From assembly GCA_029975555.1 (NCBI GenBank), contig JARKOY010000173.1:62001-126000 (forward strand): 64,000 nucleotides of DNA, in the 5' to 3' direction. This stretch comes from Spirochaetia bacterium. Lineage in GTDB: Bacteria; Spirochaetota; Spirochaetia; Treponematales; Rectinemataceae. A program made the position numbers and the translations under genes. Of this stretch, positions 8,320 through 16,917 are shown in pieces. Under the pieces are notes generated by a model that made no database searches, was not told where the DNA came from, and worked only from the letters and a program-made list of their open reading frames with translations. Within the stretch, counting starts at the first letter, position 1. Every line of letters starts with the position of its first letter.

Positions 8320-8335
8320 GAAAGAGTACCAGGAA

Positions 8336-8364
8336 CATTAGCTGAAAACCACAGCCTCTGTCAA
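8336..8364 (-). promoter_or_regulatory. Promoter of tRNA-Arg
   Basis: TTGACA (8359-8364), 17 bases, CTAATG (8336-8341) on the minus strand, ending 16 bases before the tRNA 5' end. Confidence 0.5.
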
Positions 8365-8379
8365 TGTACGGTTGCAATA

Positions 8380-8408
8380 TTGACCTAGGTGTGGTGCGGC
8401 GCTATGCT
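8380..8408 (+). promoter_or_regulatory. Promoter of the symporter gene
   Basis: TTGACC (8380-8385), 17 bases, TATGCT (8403-8408). The ATG at 8419 lies ten bases past the -10, giving a leader of only a few bases. The ATG at 8404 lies inside the -10 and so cannot be the start. Confidence 0.5.
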
Positions 8409-8418
8409 TTTTGCCACC

Positions 8419-9648
8419 ATGAAACTCTGGCTGAAATATGCGTTTGGCATCCTCATGGGCGCAATACTGTACATCGCGCTTCCGCCCAGCATGGTGCACG
8501 GAACACCTGCGATATCTTTTCTCGCGGAGATTTCTCTCAACATCGGCGGGTATGCGCTGATTCTGACGCTCGCCGCGGGTATTCCTATCTCGGTATTCAG
8601 GCTCTCGGAGTCGCACCGATTCTCCAAAACACTGTCGTCTGGAGTCGTCTTTTTTGCCGCGAGTCTGGTCGTGGCGGCCGGCCTCGGCCTGGCAGCCGCA
8701 CTGATCTTCAAGCCGGCCCCCCTGCCCCTCATATCGGACAGCGGTGTCATACAGCCGCTCAGCCCCCTCGATATGATCCGTTCCATCTTCCCTGCGAGCA
8801 TCTTTTCCTCTTTTTCTGGCTCCGCAACATGGTTTTTGCCGCTGGCGCTCTTCATGCTGGCGTTCGGGCTCGCGCTCTCCCACGATCCTGTGATGTCGCG
8901 GCCTCTTCTTCCAGTGCTCGATGTCATTTCGCGCGCCGCATACCTCATCAATTCCTTTATTTCAGAAATAGTGGGGGTCCTCCTCATACCCATATCCCTG
9001 TATCGGCTGCTGGAATTGAGAGATGTTGGGAGACTCTCGGAATACAGAGGTATCCTCGTCTACTGCGCTGCGGCCGCCATCGTCCTCCTCCTGCTGGTTT
9101 TTCCGATCATCTATCGGATCCTAGGAGGCAAATCCAACCCCTACGTCCTTCTCTACAGCATGATAGGCCCGCTCCTCGCCGCCGCAGCATCGGGGAGCAT
9201 CTTCTTCTCATCGGGCACTGCGCTCCGACATGTATCCGAAAGTCTGGGAATAAAGCGCGATACCAATGCGGTCATCTTCCCTCTTGCGCTCACAGGAGGA
9301 CGAATAGGGAGCGCGTTTGTCGTCGCATCCTCATTCGTGGGAATGTTTCTGTCTTACTCTAAGGATATGCCCAGCGCCGGACAAATTCTCCTTCTGCTCG
9401 TCATCGTGCCGTTTTCTGTGCTTGTCGGCGCAGCTGGCATCCGGAGCGATATCCTCGTGATGCTCTCGCTCACCTGCATTCTGTTCGGCCAGGGGTTCCA
9501 AAACGGAGCGAGCCTGCTCGTGCCGGTCGGTCTTCCCCTCTCGATGTGCGCGGTGCTGCTCGACGGCGCATGGATGGGCTACTCCACCGCGCTCATCGCC
9601 GAGCATCATGGAGAACGCACTATCAAAAAAGCGAGGAGTTTTATATAA
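8419..9648 (+). CDS. Dicarboxylate/amino acid:cation symporter (DAACS) family protein
   Basis: A 409-residue polytopic membrane protein with eight or more hydrophobic segments. The C-terminal half carries a serine-rich re-entrant loop region: SSGTALRHVSESLG near residue 275 replaces the usual S-S-A-T-L-P, followed by IFPLALTGGRIGSAF. Near the end is the substrate/cation helix with GMxxxGxA-like glycine spacing. It would import an acidic amino acid or dicarboxylate with Na+ or H+. The departure from the canonical serine motif makes the substrate uncertain. The start at 8419 is chosen from the promoter position; no Shine-Dalgarno is visible. It is followed after 63 bases by a PTS IIA gene with its own promoter. 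Confidence 0.75.
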   Translation: MKLWLKYAFGILMGAILYIALPPSMVHGTPAISFLAEISLNIGGYALILTLAAGIPISVFRLSESHRFSKTLSSGVVFFAASLVVAAGLGLAAALIFKPAPLPLISDSGVIQPLSPLDMIRSIFPASIFSSFSGSATWFLPLALFMLAFGLALSHDPVMSRPLLPVLDVISRAAYLINSFISEIVGVLLIPISLYRLLELRDVGRLSEYRGILVYCAAAAIVLLLLVFPIIYRILGGKSNPYVLLYSMIGPLLAAAASGSIFFSSGTALRHVSESLGIKRDTNAVIFPLALTGGRIGSAFVVASSFVGMFLSYSKDMPSAGQILLLLVIVPFSVLVGAAGIRSDILVMLSLTCILFGQGFQNGASLLVPVGLPLSMCAVLLDGAWMGYSTALIAEHHGERTIKKARSFI

Positions 9649-9676
9649 TCTGCGTACATTTGCAACTATAGTACAC

Positions 9677-9705
9677 TTGACGGCAAAGATGCCGCCAATT
9701 AGGAT
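9677..9705 (+). promoter_or_regulatory. Promoter of the PTS IIA gene with a spacer dyad
   Basis: TTGACG (9677-9682), 17 bases, TAGGAT (9700-9705). The predicted +1 coincides with the ATG at 9712. The region 9681-9694 contains CGGCA/TGCCG, a 5-base inverted repeat with a 4-base centre, overlapping the -35 end and the spacer; it could be an operator. Confidence 0.5.
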
Positions 9706-9711
9706 ATACAC

Positions 9712-10164
9712 ATGGACCTCAAAAACTTATTGAAACCTGAATTGGTCACGCTGGACCTTAAAGGCACAAATAAAGAAGAGATCATCAAAGAACTTGTGGA
9801 CCTCGCAGCGCGCAGCGGTAAGGTGTCGGACAAGGAAGAGGCTATACGCAGCGTGTTTGAGCGGGAAAATCGAATGAGCACAGGGATGAAACACGGCATC
9901 GCGATTCCTCACGGCAAGACGACCGCAGTGCGCGAACTCGTCGCGTGCGTCGGGATATCACAACACGAGATCAATTTCGATGCGCTCGACCGCAAGGGCT
10001 GCCGAATTTTCATCATGACGCTGTCTCCAATCGACAAAACCGGCCCTCACCTCCAATTTCTTGCGGAAGTGGGCATGCTCTTCCGAAGCGAAGAGAAGCG
10101 ACAGGCCCTGCTCTCTGCAAAGACGGCCGAAGAAGTGGTCTCGATTCTCCTTGGCAACGCCTGA
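9712..10164 (+). CDS. PTS IIA protein, fructose/nitrogen (PtsN) type
   Basis: A 150-residue single-domain PTS EIIA type 2 protein. The phosphorylated histidine is expected at His67 in H-G-I-A-I-P-H-G-K-T, the family's signature. It accepts phosphate from HPr (or NPr). No IIB, IIC, HPr or EI gene is in the window, so it is an orphan and more likely regulatory, as PtsN is, than part of a sugar permease. Length is typical for PtsN. The AGGA before the ATG looks like a ribosome site but is part of the predicted -10 box. Confidence 0.88.
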   Translation: MDLKNLLKPELVTLDLKGTNKEEIIKELVDLAARSGKVSDKEEAIRSVFERENRMSTGMKHGIAIPHGKTTAVRELVACVGISQHEINFDALDRKGCRIFIMTLSPIDKTGPHLQFLAEVGMLFRSEEKRQALLSAKTAEEVVSILLGNA

Positions 10165-10204
10165 TTCTATCTCCTAATCCTATCTATAATAATCGGTGTA
10201 CAAT

Positions 10205-10231
10205 AAAAAAGGCTGCGGTCGAACCGCAGCC
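10205..10231 (-). terminator. Rho-independent terminator of groES
   Basis: A 9-base-pair stem GGCTGCGGT/ACCGCAGCC (10211-10219 and 10223-10231) with a 3-base loop. On the minus strand it is followed by six T residues. On the plus strand only TTCT follows, so any termination of the PTS IIA transcript would be weaker. Confidence 0.9.
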
Positions 10232-10254
10232 TTCTATGAGAGCCGGCCCTTATC

Positions 10255-10521
10255 CTACTGAAGGATCGCAAGAATATCCGACATTTTTACGATGAGATGC
10301 TCTACCCCATCGATTTTGATCTGCGTGCCAGCATACTTGTCGTACATCACTTCATCGCCGACCTTGACCTTGATGGCATCGGAATCGGTGCCGACCGCAA
10401 CAACGACTCCTGTCTGGGTCTTCTCCTGAGCAGTCTGGGGAATGATGATTCCGCCCGCAGTCTTGGTCTCACTTTCCTTGATCTTGACAAGAACTCTGTC
10501 CCCTATGGGCTTTACATTCAT
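10255..10521 (-). CDS. groS: Co-chaperonin GroES
   Basis: An 88-residue GroES, near the usual 94-97. It begins MNVKPIGDRVLVKIKE and has the mobile-loop region ESETKTAGGIIIPQTAQEK and the C-terminal dome/strand D-I-L-A-I-L. It caps the GroEL cage. The ATG at 10519-10521 is preceded by AGGAGGAG. It stands alone: groL is not adjacent on either side. No CIRCE element (TTAGCACTC inverted repeat) is visible in its leader, so HrcA control is not evident here. Confidence 0.96.
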   Translation of the reverse strand: MNVKPIGDRVLVKIKESETKTAGGIIIPQTAQEKTQTGVVVAVGTDSDAIKVKVGDEVMYDKYAGTQIKIDGVEHLIVKMSDILAILQ

Positions 10522-10579
10522 AGGTATCTCCTCCTGAAAAAATGTGCGAAAGTTTATTTGTGGTAGAGAACCGTGTTGA

Positions 10580-10608
10580 AATATAAAAAAACTATTCCCG
10601 CTGGTCAA
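10580..10608 (-). promoter_or_regulatory. Promoter of groES
   Basis: Minus strand TTGACC (10603-10608), 17 bases, TATATT (10580-10585). It would give a leader of roughly 50 bases, and is a vegetative-type promoter rather than a heat-shock (sigma-32-like) one. Confidence 0.6.
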
Positions 10609-10782
10609 GCACAATTTCGGTTTTTGCCGCAGAGGGCAGCACAGAAAATCTGTTTTAACGGGGCCTGGATGTTCGCCGCCCCACAAGAAAATGGTTATAT
10701 TTTTTATAGATGCAAGTGTGACTGTGCGGAGCTCTCCGAAATCAAGACAGTTCTCTTGCAAATCATTCTTGAGGAGTTCATG

Positions 10783-12810
10783 ATGCCATCAAAAGGCAAG
10801 AATAGCTGGAGCCCGAATCAACAAAAGAAGCCCGACAAAAACTCCGGCGGACCAGACAAAAAGCCGGGAGTGCCGGAAGGATTCCAATTCAGGTTCTCGC
10901 TCGGCTATGTGCTCATCGCACTCATTGCCGTCTCTTTTTTCAATTACTTTCTTTTTAAGACCGACACTTCAGTTATTCCATACTCGACGTTCAAAGATAA
11001 GATTGCGAGTGGCGAAATAAAGCGGGTAGAAATCGACAGCAGTTACTACACCGGATACACGGACGCGAAATCTTCCGAGCCGGCGTCGCCGCTCCCTGCG
11101 ACGGCGAAACCCGGCGTGGTCTACAAGACCGTGCCTGTCTCTGATCCTGAATTTACGGCGCTCCTGGACCAGAAAGGTGTTGTTTACTCAGCATCTCCCC
11201 GCGAGGGAAGCGCGATATTGTCGCTCCTTTTGAACTGGGTGCTTCCGTTTGCCATAATGTTTTTCTTGTGGCGTTCGCTCATGAGCAGATTCATGGGCTC
11301 CAATTCAAACGTCCTCGCCTTCGGCCAAAACAGGGCGACGGTCGTGGCGGAAGGCGACATAAAGACACGGTTCGCCGATGTTGCGGGCGTCGACGAGGCC
11401 AAGGCAGAGCTTGTTGAGGTGGTGGATTTTCTCAAAAATCCCCAGAAATACACTGAGATCGGCGGGAAAATACCCAAAGGGGTGCTGCTGGTCGGTCCCC
11501 CGGGCACGGGCAAGACCCTGCTCGCGCGGGCGGTGGCGGGCGAAGCGAATGTCCCCTTCTTTAAGATGAGCGGCGCCGACTTTGTGGAGATGTTCGTCGG
11601 CGTGGGCGCGGCCCGCGTGCGGGACCTCTTCAAACAGGCGAGAGAAAAGGCCCCCTGCATCATCTTCATCGACGAAATCGATGCGCTTGGTAAGTCGCGT
11701 GTCAGCGGCATCGTCGGCGGCAACGACGAACGCGAACAGACGCTCAATCAGCTGCTCGTCGAAATGGACGGCTTCGATTCGACGAGCGGACTCATCATCC
11801 TTGCGGCGACAAACCGGCCGGACGTGCTCGATCCTGCGCTGCTCAGGCCTGGGCGCTTTGACCGACAGATACTGGTCGACAGGCCCGACATGCGCGGGCG
11901 TGAAGAGATACTCAAGATTCACACCAAGCCCATCAAGATGGACGGTTCTGTCGATCTTTCGAAAATTGCGCGGAGTACGCCCGGCTTTGTGGGCGCTGAC
12001 CTCGCAAACGTCGTGAACGAGGCTGCGCTTCTGGCGGTCCGGGCAGGGCGAAAAAAAGTAAAAGAAGAAGATTTCCAGGCGGCGATCGAGAAAGTGATCG
12101 CTGGTCTTGAGAAGAAGAACCGCATGATCAATCCAAAGGAAAAACGGATCGTGGCCGTCCACGAGACTGGCCACGCGATTACGGCCGCCTTCACGCCAGG
12201 CGCTGACCCAGTACGGAAGATTTCGATCGTTCCCCGCGGCCTTGGTGCGCTCGGCTACACGCTCCAGATGCCGCTCGAGGATCGCTACCTCGTCACCGAA
12301 GAAGAGCTGCTGGGGCAGATCGACGTGCTTCTGGGAGGACGCGCCGCCGAGGAACTCGTGTTTCACTCAATCTCCACCGGCGCTGCAAACGACATCGCTC
12401 GCTCCACGGAGATCGCACGGCGGATGATCACGGACTACGGCATGTCAGAGAAATTCAAGAACGTCGCCTTGACGAAGAGGGGCGCAAGCCTGACAGGATC
12501 GCAGCAAATCGTTGATCCTTTTGCCACCAAGGAGTACAGCGAGGAAACCCAGCGCTACATCGATGAGGAGATAGCCTCGATGGTCGATCGACGCTACAGG
12601 CATGTGCTCGGTCTTCTCCAAGAGAAGCGCGACATGCTCGACCGCATTTCGTCGCTGCTGCTTGAAAAGGAAGTGATCGAAGAATCCGAATTCGCAGCGC
12701 TCATTGGGGAAGATAGTGGAGAAAAGACCTCGACAGGGCCGGCGACCGCCGACGTTCAGGTACCGTCGGACCCGATTGAACCCGTCGGAGCGCGCGCCCA
12801 GAACGTCTGA
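10783..12810 (+). CDS. ftsH: ATP-dependent zinc metalloprotease FtsH
   Basis: A 675-residue protein. It has a lysine/asparagine-rich cytoplasmic N-terminus, a first membrane helix at about 40-57, a periplasmic region to about 143, and a second helix at about 145-165. The AAA module carries Walker A GPPGTGKT at 238-245, Walker B IIFIDEID and the second region of homology ending in R-P-G-R-F-D. The M41 protease has the zinc motif HETGH at about 460-464. It degrades membrane and regulatory proteins. The start at 10783 is chosen because GAGGAG ends 6 bases upstream; the frame is open 70 codons further 5' but that stretch has no protein-like pattern and overlaps the groES promoter. The 10522-10782 gap holds the divergent promoters. 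Confidence 0.96.
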   Translation: MPSKGKNSWSPNQQKKPDKNSGGPDKKPGVPEGFQFRFSLGYVLIALIAVSFFNYFLFKTDTSVIPYSTFKDKIASGEIKRVEIDSSYYTGYTDAKSSEPASPLPATAKPGVVYKTVPVSDPEFTALLDQKGVVYSASPREGSAILSLLLNWVLPFAIMFFLWRSLMSRFMGSNSNVLAFGQNRATVVAEGDIKTRFADVAGVDEAKAELVEVVDFLKNPQKYTEIGGKIPKGVLLVGPPGTGKTLLARAVAGEANVPFFKMSGADFVEMFVGVGAARVRDLFKQAREKAPCIIFIDEIDALGKSRVSGIVGGNDEREQTLNQLLVEMDGFDSTSGLIILAATNRPDVLDPALLRPGRFDRQILVDRPDMRGREEILKIHTKPIKMDGSVDLSKIARSTPGFVGADLANVVNEAALLAVRAGRKKVKEEDFQAAIEKVIAGLEKKNRMINPKEKRIVAVHETGHAITAAFTPGADPVRKISIVPRGLGALGYTLQMPLEDRYLVTEEELLGQIDVLLGGRAAEELVFHSISTGAANDIARSTEIARRMITDYGMSEKFKNVALTKRGASLTGSQQIVDPFATKEYSEETQRYIDEEIASMVDRRYRHVLGLLQEKRDMLDRISSLLLEKEVIEESEFAALIGEDSGEKTSTGPATADVQVPSDPIEPVGARAQNV

Positions 12811-12840
12811 ACGCCGAGCACGATTTGTGACATTTTTACT

Positions 12841-12863
12841 ATTATTGTCATATTGACAATAAT
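12841..12863 (+). repeat. Perfect 10-base inverted repeat upstream of the fab operon (candidate operator)
   Basis: ATTATTGTCA (12841-12850) and TGACAATAAT (12854-12863) with a TAT centre, 53 bases before the fabH ATG. It lies where the promoter should be and contains a TTGACA hexamer. Size and symmetry suit a dimeric repressor of MarR/TetR/FapR-like type. The sequence does not match the FapR or FabT sites I know. Confidence 0.55.
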
Positions 12864-12915
12864 GTACTCTCTGTGATTGACTCTATGCATCTCTGACAGA
12901 AAAGGAGAGATGCGT

Positions 12916-13893
12916 ATGTCCGTCGTGATCAGATCCATCGCTTCGTATGTACCTCCTATCCGGATGACGAACGATGAGCTCGCGGCACGGATGGAGACGA
13001 CCGATGAGTGGATTCGCTCCCACACCGGCATAAGGGCTCGGCACATTGCCCCCGACGGTGTGCAGACGAGCGACATGGCCGTACATGCCGCCCGGGGCGC
13101 GCTGGAGAAGGCAAAAATCTCTCCACGCGAGCTCGACTACATTGTCGTCGCGACCGCCACACCAGACTATTTCGGCTTTCCGGCGACTGCCTGCATTGTG
13201 CAGGATAAACTCGGGGCCTATGGAGCGGCAGCCTTCGATGTGACGGCCGGCTGTACTGGCTTTGTCTACGCGCTCAATGTCGTCTCGAGCATGCTCGAGG
13301 CCTCGCATGGAGGTCACGCGCTGGTCATCGGGGCCGATGGTTTGAGCCGAATTACAGACTGGAACGACCGGTCGACCGCCGTGCTCTTCGGCGATGGGGC
13401 AGGCGCAGCGGTACTGTCCCGCATCGATGAGGCTGGCCGAGGATGTCTCTCGTTTATACTCGGCGCCGATGGAAGCGGGGCCAAAGACCTGTACCTCGTT
13501 CAGCCGGAGAGGACCCAAGCCTTCTCTCGGCAGACGCCGACAGTCCCCGTGATTGCGATGAATGGCAAAAAAGTGTATGACTTTGCGGTGAAATCGATCA
13601 CAGTCGTCATAGAGCGGTTGCTCCACAAGACTGCCTATCGCCTCGAAGACTTTTCCTGGATTGTGCCCCATCAGGCGAATGCGCGCATCGTGCAGGCAGC
13701 CGCCAAGCGCTTTTCCATCCCTATGGAAAAAATCTACATGAATATAGAAGAATACGCGAATACTTCCTCCGCGAGCATCCCCATTGCGCTCTCCGAGATG
13801 GATGAAAAGGCTCTTCTGAAACCCAACGATCTGGTGATGCTCGTCGGTTTCGGAGCAGGGCTCACCTATGGTGCGGCCGTTGTCCGTTGGTAA
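12916..13893 (+). CDS. fabH: Beta-ketoacyl-ACP synthase III
   Basis: A 325-residue KAS III. Catalytic residues are Cys113 in T-A-G-C-T-G-F, His252 in V-P-H-Q-A-N and Asn282 in A-N-T-S-S-A-S. It condenses acetyl-CoA (or a branched starter) with malonyl-ACP to begin fatty acid synthesis. The start at 12916 is chosen over the ATG at 12910 because GGAG lies at a proper distance only from 12916. It is the first gene of fabH-fabF-fabZ-fabV-rsmE. Confidence 0.95.
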   Translation: MSVVIRSIASYVPPIRMTNDELAARMETTDEWIRSHTGIRARHIAPDGVQTSDMAVHAARGALEKAKISPRELDYIVVATATPDYFGFPATACIVQDKLGAYGAAAFDVTAGCTGFVYALNVVSSMLEASHGGHALVIGADGLSRITDWNDRSTAVLFGDGAGAAVLSRIDEAGRGCLSFILGADGSGAKDLYLVQPERTQAFSRQTPTVPVIAMNGKKVYDFAVKSITVVIERLLHKTAYRLEDFSWIVPHQANARIVQAAAKRFSIPMEKIYMNIEEYANTSSASIPIALSEMDEKALLKPNDLVMLVGFGAGLTYGAAVVRW

Positions 13894-13916
13894 CGACAGA
13901 ATAGGGAGATACGACC

Positions 13917-15197
13917 ATGAAGATTGACGTGGCAGTCACCGGATTTGGAGTGATAAGCCCCATCGGGAATTCAGTCGATGAGTTCTGGAACAACTGTACC
14001 CGCGGCGTGAGCGGCGTCGGCCCGATCACCCGCTTTGACGCTTCGAGGGTGGAGAGCAAGATCGCGGCAGAGGTGAAGCATTTCGATCCCTCCCGCTGGA
14101 TCGAAAAAAAAGAGGCCAGAAAGATGGCGCTCTTCTCCCAATACGCCGTTGCGGCGGCAGCGCAGGCATGGGAGGATGCAGGGCTTCCTGAGCGCATGGA
14201 TGCACAGCGGCCCTTGGCAAGCGAACACATAGACCCCGACCGCGTGGCGGTCGTCGTGGGGAACGGCATCGGTGGGCTGGAAGTCTTCACCGACTCTCAC
14301 GCCAAGATGCTCCAGGATGGACCGGACAGGATTCCTCCCATGACAATCCCCCTCATGATCGCAAACGAAGCGGCCGCCAATATCGCCATGCGCATCGGCG
14401 TCCACGGGCCAGCATTCACCCAGGTGACGGCCTGCGCGTCGGGCACCGACGCCCTCGGCCAGGCCCTCGACCTCATACGGGCGGGGAGGGCCGACATCGT
14501 CATCGCCGGAGGTTCGGAGGCGGCCATCACCGAATTCGCCGTCGGGGCGTTCTGCAGGCTCAAGGCGCTTTCGACGTCCTACAACGACAGGCCGCAGCTC
14601 GCCTCACGGCCGTTCGACCGCGACCGGGACGGATTCGTTATGGGCGAGGGAGCAGGGATTCTGATCCTCGAGCGACTCGATCACGCGGCGGCCCGCGGCG
14701 CCAGAATTCACGCCATCCTCGCCGGATACGGCGCGAGTTGTGACGCATATCACCTGACCGCCCCACAGCCCGAAGGGACATTCGGCGCGAGGGCCATAGC
14801 GCTCGCCCTCAGAGATGCCGGCATGCGGCCTGAGGACATCGGCTACTACAATGCGCACGGAACCGGCACGGAGCTCAACGACCCCATGGAGAGCAGGATG
14901 CTGAAGGCCGCGTTCGGCGCTCATGTTTCGAGCCTGAAGATCAGCTCGACAAAGAGTATGACGGGCCACTGCATCGCCGCAGCGGGGGCAATCGAAGCGA
15001 TCGTCTGCATCAAGGCGCTGGAGACGGGTATACTGCCACCGACCATTCACCTGGACAATCCCGACGCCGAACACGGCTGCGATCTGGACTATGTCCCCAA
15101 TGTGGCCCAGCACTGCGCCGTAAAGGCTGCAATGTCGGCGAGCCTTGGGTTCGGGGGGCACAACGGCGTGATCATCTTTAAATCCGCCTCTGCATGA
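13917..15197 (+). CDS. fabF: Beta-ketoacyl-ACP synthase II
   Basis: A 426-residue KAS II/I-type condensing enzyme. The Cys-His-His triad is Cys173 (T-A-C-A-S-G), His314 (N-A-H-G-T-G-T) and His351 (S-M-T-G-H). The gatekeeper/glycine loop GFGGHNGVIIF is near the C-terminus. It elongates acyl-ACP. It lies 23 bases after fabH with GGGAGA before the ATG. FabG, FabD and ACP, needed for the same cycle, are not in this cluster. Confidence 0.95.
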   Translation: MKIDVAVTGFGVISPIGNSVDEFWNNCTRGVSGVGPITRFDASRVESKIAAEVKHFDPSRWIEKKEARKMALFSQYAVAAAAQAWEDAGLPERMDAQRPLASEHIDPDRVAVVVGNGIGGLEVFTDSHAKMLQDGPDRIPPMTIPLMIANEAAANIAMRIGVHGPAFTQVTACASGTDALGQALDLIRAGRADIVIAGGSEAAITEFAVGAFCRLKALSTSYNDRPQLASRPFDRDRDGFVMGEGAGILILERLDHAAARGARIHAILAGYGASCDAYHLTAPQPEGTFGARAIALALRDAGMRPEDIGYYNAHGTGTELNDPMESRMLKAAFGAHVSSLKISSTKSMTGHCIAAAGAIEAIVCIKALETGILPPTIHLDNPDAEHGCDLDYVPNVAQHCAVKAAMSASLGFGGHNGVIIFKSASA

Positions 15198-15283
15198 AAC
15201 CCGTTGCAAGCTTTGCGGCAGAAGACTAAAATTGCCCTAATTTGGCATTGTCCGCAGTATTTCCTTCAAAAAGGCGGCCGTCA

Positions 15284-15703
15284 ATGAACGATATTGAATC
15301 CTATCTTCCGCACAGAGCTCCGTTTCTATTCGTAGACGATGTATCTGTCAAGGACGATACTATTTTTGCCGAGCACACCTTCCGGGCCGACGAGTGGTTT
15401 TTTAAAGGGCACTTCCCTTCATTCCCCATCGTGCCGGGAGTGCTGCTCGTGGAGAGCATGGCTCAGGCGGGCGGCGTCGGGGCAAAACTGATGGGCATCT
15501 ACCCCAAGAGCCTCTTCATGTTTGCGAAAATTAAGGATGCCAGGTTCAAACAGCCGGTGCGCCCCGGCGATACGGTGAAGATGGAAATCACGAATGTCAG
15601 GGCATCCAGCGTCTATCTCCATCAAAAGGGAATCGCCAGAGTTGGCGACACAACTGTCGCCGAAGCAGAGTGGATAAGCATCGCCTCAGGAGTACCAGAA
15701 TGA
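15284..15703 (+). CDS. fabZ: 3-hydroxyacyl-ACP dehydratase FabZ
   Basis: A 139-residue hot-dog-fold dehydratase. Catalytic His43 lies in G-H-F-P and Glu57 in V-L-L-V-E-S-M-A-Q, and the N-terminal L-P-H-R-A-P-F-L-F-V-D is characteristic. It removes water from 3-hydroxyacyl-ACP. The ATG 15284 is chosen because MNDIESYLPHR is the family N-terminus; the frame is open 14 codons upstream. Its stop overlaps the fabV start (ATGA), consistent with coupled dehydration and reduction. Confidence 0.95.
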   Translation: MNDIESYLPHRAPFLFVDDVSVKDDTIFAEHTFRADEWFFKGHFPSFPIVPGVLLVESMAQAGGVGAKLMGIYPKSLFMFAKIKDARFKQPVRPGDTVKMEITNVRASSVYLHQKGIARVGDTTVAEAEWISIASGVPE

Positions 15704-16917
15704 TCCTTAAGCCAATGGTCAGAAACAACATCTGCATCAACGCGCACCCCGAGGGTTGCCGCGCCGAAATTCGCCTCCAGGTGGGGCGAGTAAAGGCAGT
15801 TCGGGACAGGTTGACAAATTTAGGCAAAAACGGCCGCGGCACACCGAAGCCGGCGCACGCGCTCGTGATCGGCTGCTCCACGGGCTACGGGCTGGCCTCG
15901 AGATTGGTGGCCGCCTTCGGTTACGGCGCCGACACCGTCGGCTTTTCCTACGAAAAAGAGCCAACGGGCACCAAACCCGGAACCCCAGGATGGTACTTCA
16001 ACAAAGAATTCGATGCGCTCGCTGCCGAAACAGGCCTCTCCGCGCAGACTTTTTCCGACATCGACGCGTTCTCGCGCGCCGCAAAGGAGAAGGCCATCGA
16101 CGCTGCCCGGCAGAAAGGTTTTCAGTACGACCTCGTCATCTATTCGCTCGCGAGCCCTGTGCGCACTGACCCAGAGACCGGCGCTCTCTACCGCTCGGTG
16201 ATAAAGCCCATAGGGAGGCAATATGCAGGGCGCACGCTCGACGTTTTTACAGGTAAAATTGCGGAGGCCACGGTTCAGCCGGCCACGGAAGAAGAAATTG
16301 CGCAGACGATAAAAGTCATGGGCGGCGAAGACTGGGCCCTGTGGATCGATGCGCTCGAGGCGGCCGGCGTGCTCAGCCCGGATGCGATAACCCTCGCCTA
16401 TTCCTACATCGGGCCCTCGTTTTCTTGGCCGATCTACCGCGACGGCACGATCGGGCAAGCGAAACTCCACCTCGAAAAGACGGCGCAGGCGCTCAACGAA
16501 CGATACCGTGCGACAAAAGGGCTGCGCGCCTTCGTCTGCATCAACAAGGCGGTCGTGACGCGGGCGAGCGCGGTCATTCCCGTCATTCCCCTCTATATCT
16601 CAACCTTGTTCAAGGTGATGAAGGAGCGGAACATCCACGAGGACTGCGTCGACCAGATGATACGGTTGTTCTCAGAGCGGCTTTACCGAAAAGGAGATGC
16701 GCAGGTCCCTGTCGATGCAGAGGGACGAATCCGCATCGACGACCTCGAGATGGGGTCTTCGGTCCAGAATGAAGTGAGTGCGCGTCTGGCCAAGATCGAT
16801 GAATCGAACCTCTACAGCCTCGCCGACCCCGACGGTTTCAAAAGCGATTTTCTGAGGGCGCACGGGTTTGAGGTGCCGGGCGTGGATTATGAGCGAGAGG
16901 TCGCATCGTTCGAATGA
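15700..16917 (+). CDS. fabV: Trans-2-enoyl-ACP/CoA reductase, FabV/Ter family
   Basis: A 405-residue NADH-dependent reductase. It has an N-terminal M-V-R-x-N-I-C-x-x-A-H-P-x-G-C signature, the dinucleotide loop G-C-S-T-G-Y-G at about 58-64 and the family's Tyr-x8-Lys pair in PIYRDGTIGQAK. It reduces the trans-2 double bond, the last step of each elongation round. Its place in a fab operon favours the FabV (ACP) role, although the Treponema denticola relative is known as the crotonyl-CoA reductase Ter. No FabI is visible, so this may be the enoyl reductase of the organism; FabV enzymes are typically insensitive to triclosan. Confidence 0.93.
   Translation: MILKPMVRNNICINAHPEGCRAEIRLQVGRVKAVRDRLTNLGKNGRGTPKPAHALVIGCSTGYGLASRLVAAFGYGADTVGFSYEKEPTGTKPGTPGWYFNKEFDALAAETGLSAQTFSDIDAFSRAAKEKAIDAARQKGFQYDLVIYSLASPVRTDPETGALYRSVIKPIGRQYAGRTLDVFTGKIAEATVQPATEEEIAQTIKVMGGEDWALWIDALEAAGVLSPDAITLAYSYIGPSFSWPIYRDGTIGQAKLHLEKTAQALNERYRATKGLRAFVCINKAVVTRASAVIPVIPLYISTLFKVMKERNIHEDCVDQMIRLFSERLYRKGDAQVPVDAEGRIRIDDLEMGSSVQNEVSARLAKIDESNLYSLADPDGFKSDFLRAHGFEVPGVDYEREVASFE

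Noticed and set aside
9701-9704. AGGA before the PTS IIA ATG as a Shine-Dalgarno site
   Set aside because: It coincides with the -10 hexamer TAGGAT of a well-spaced promoter, so it would not be transcribed. Both readings remain possible, but the promoter is the better fit.
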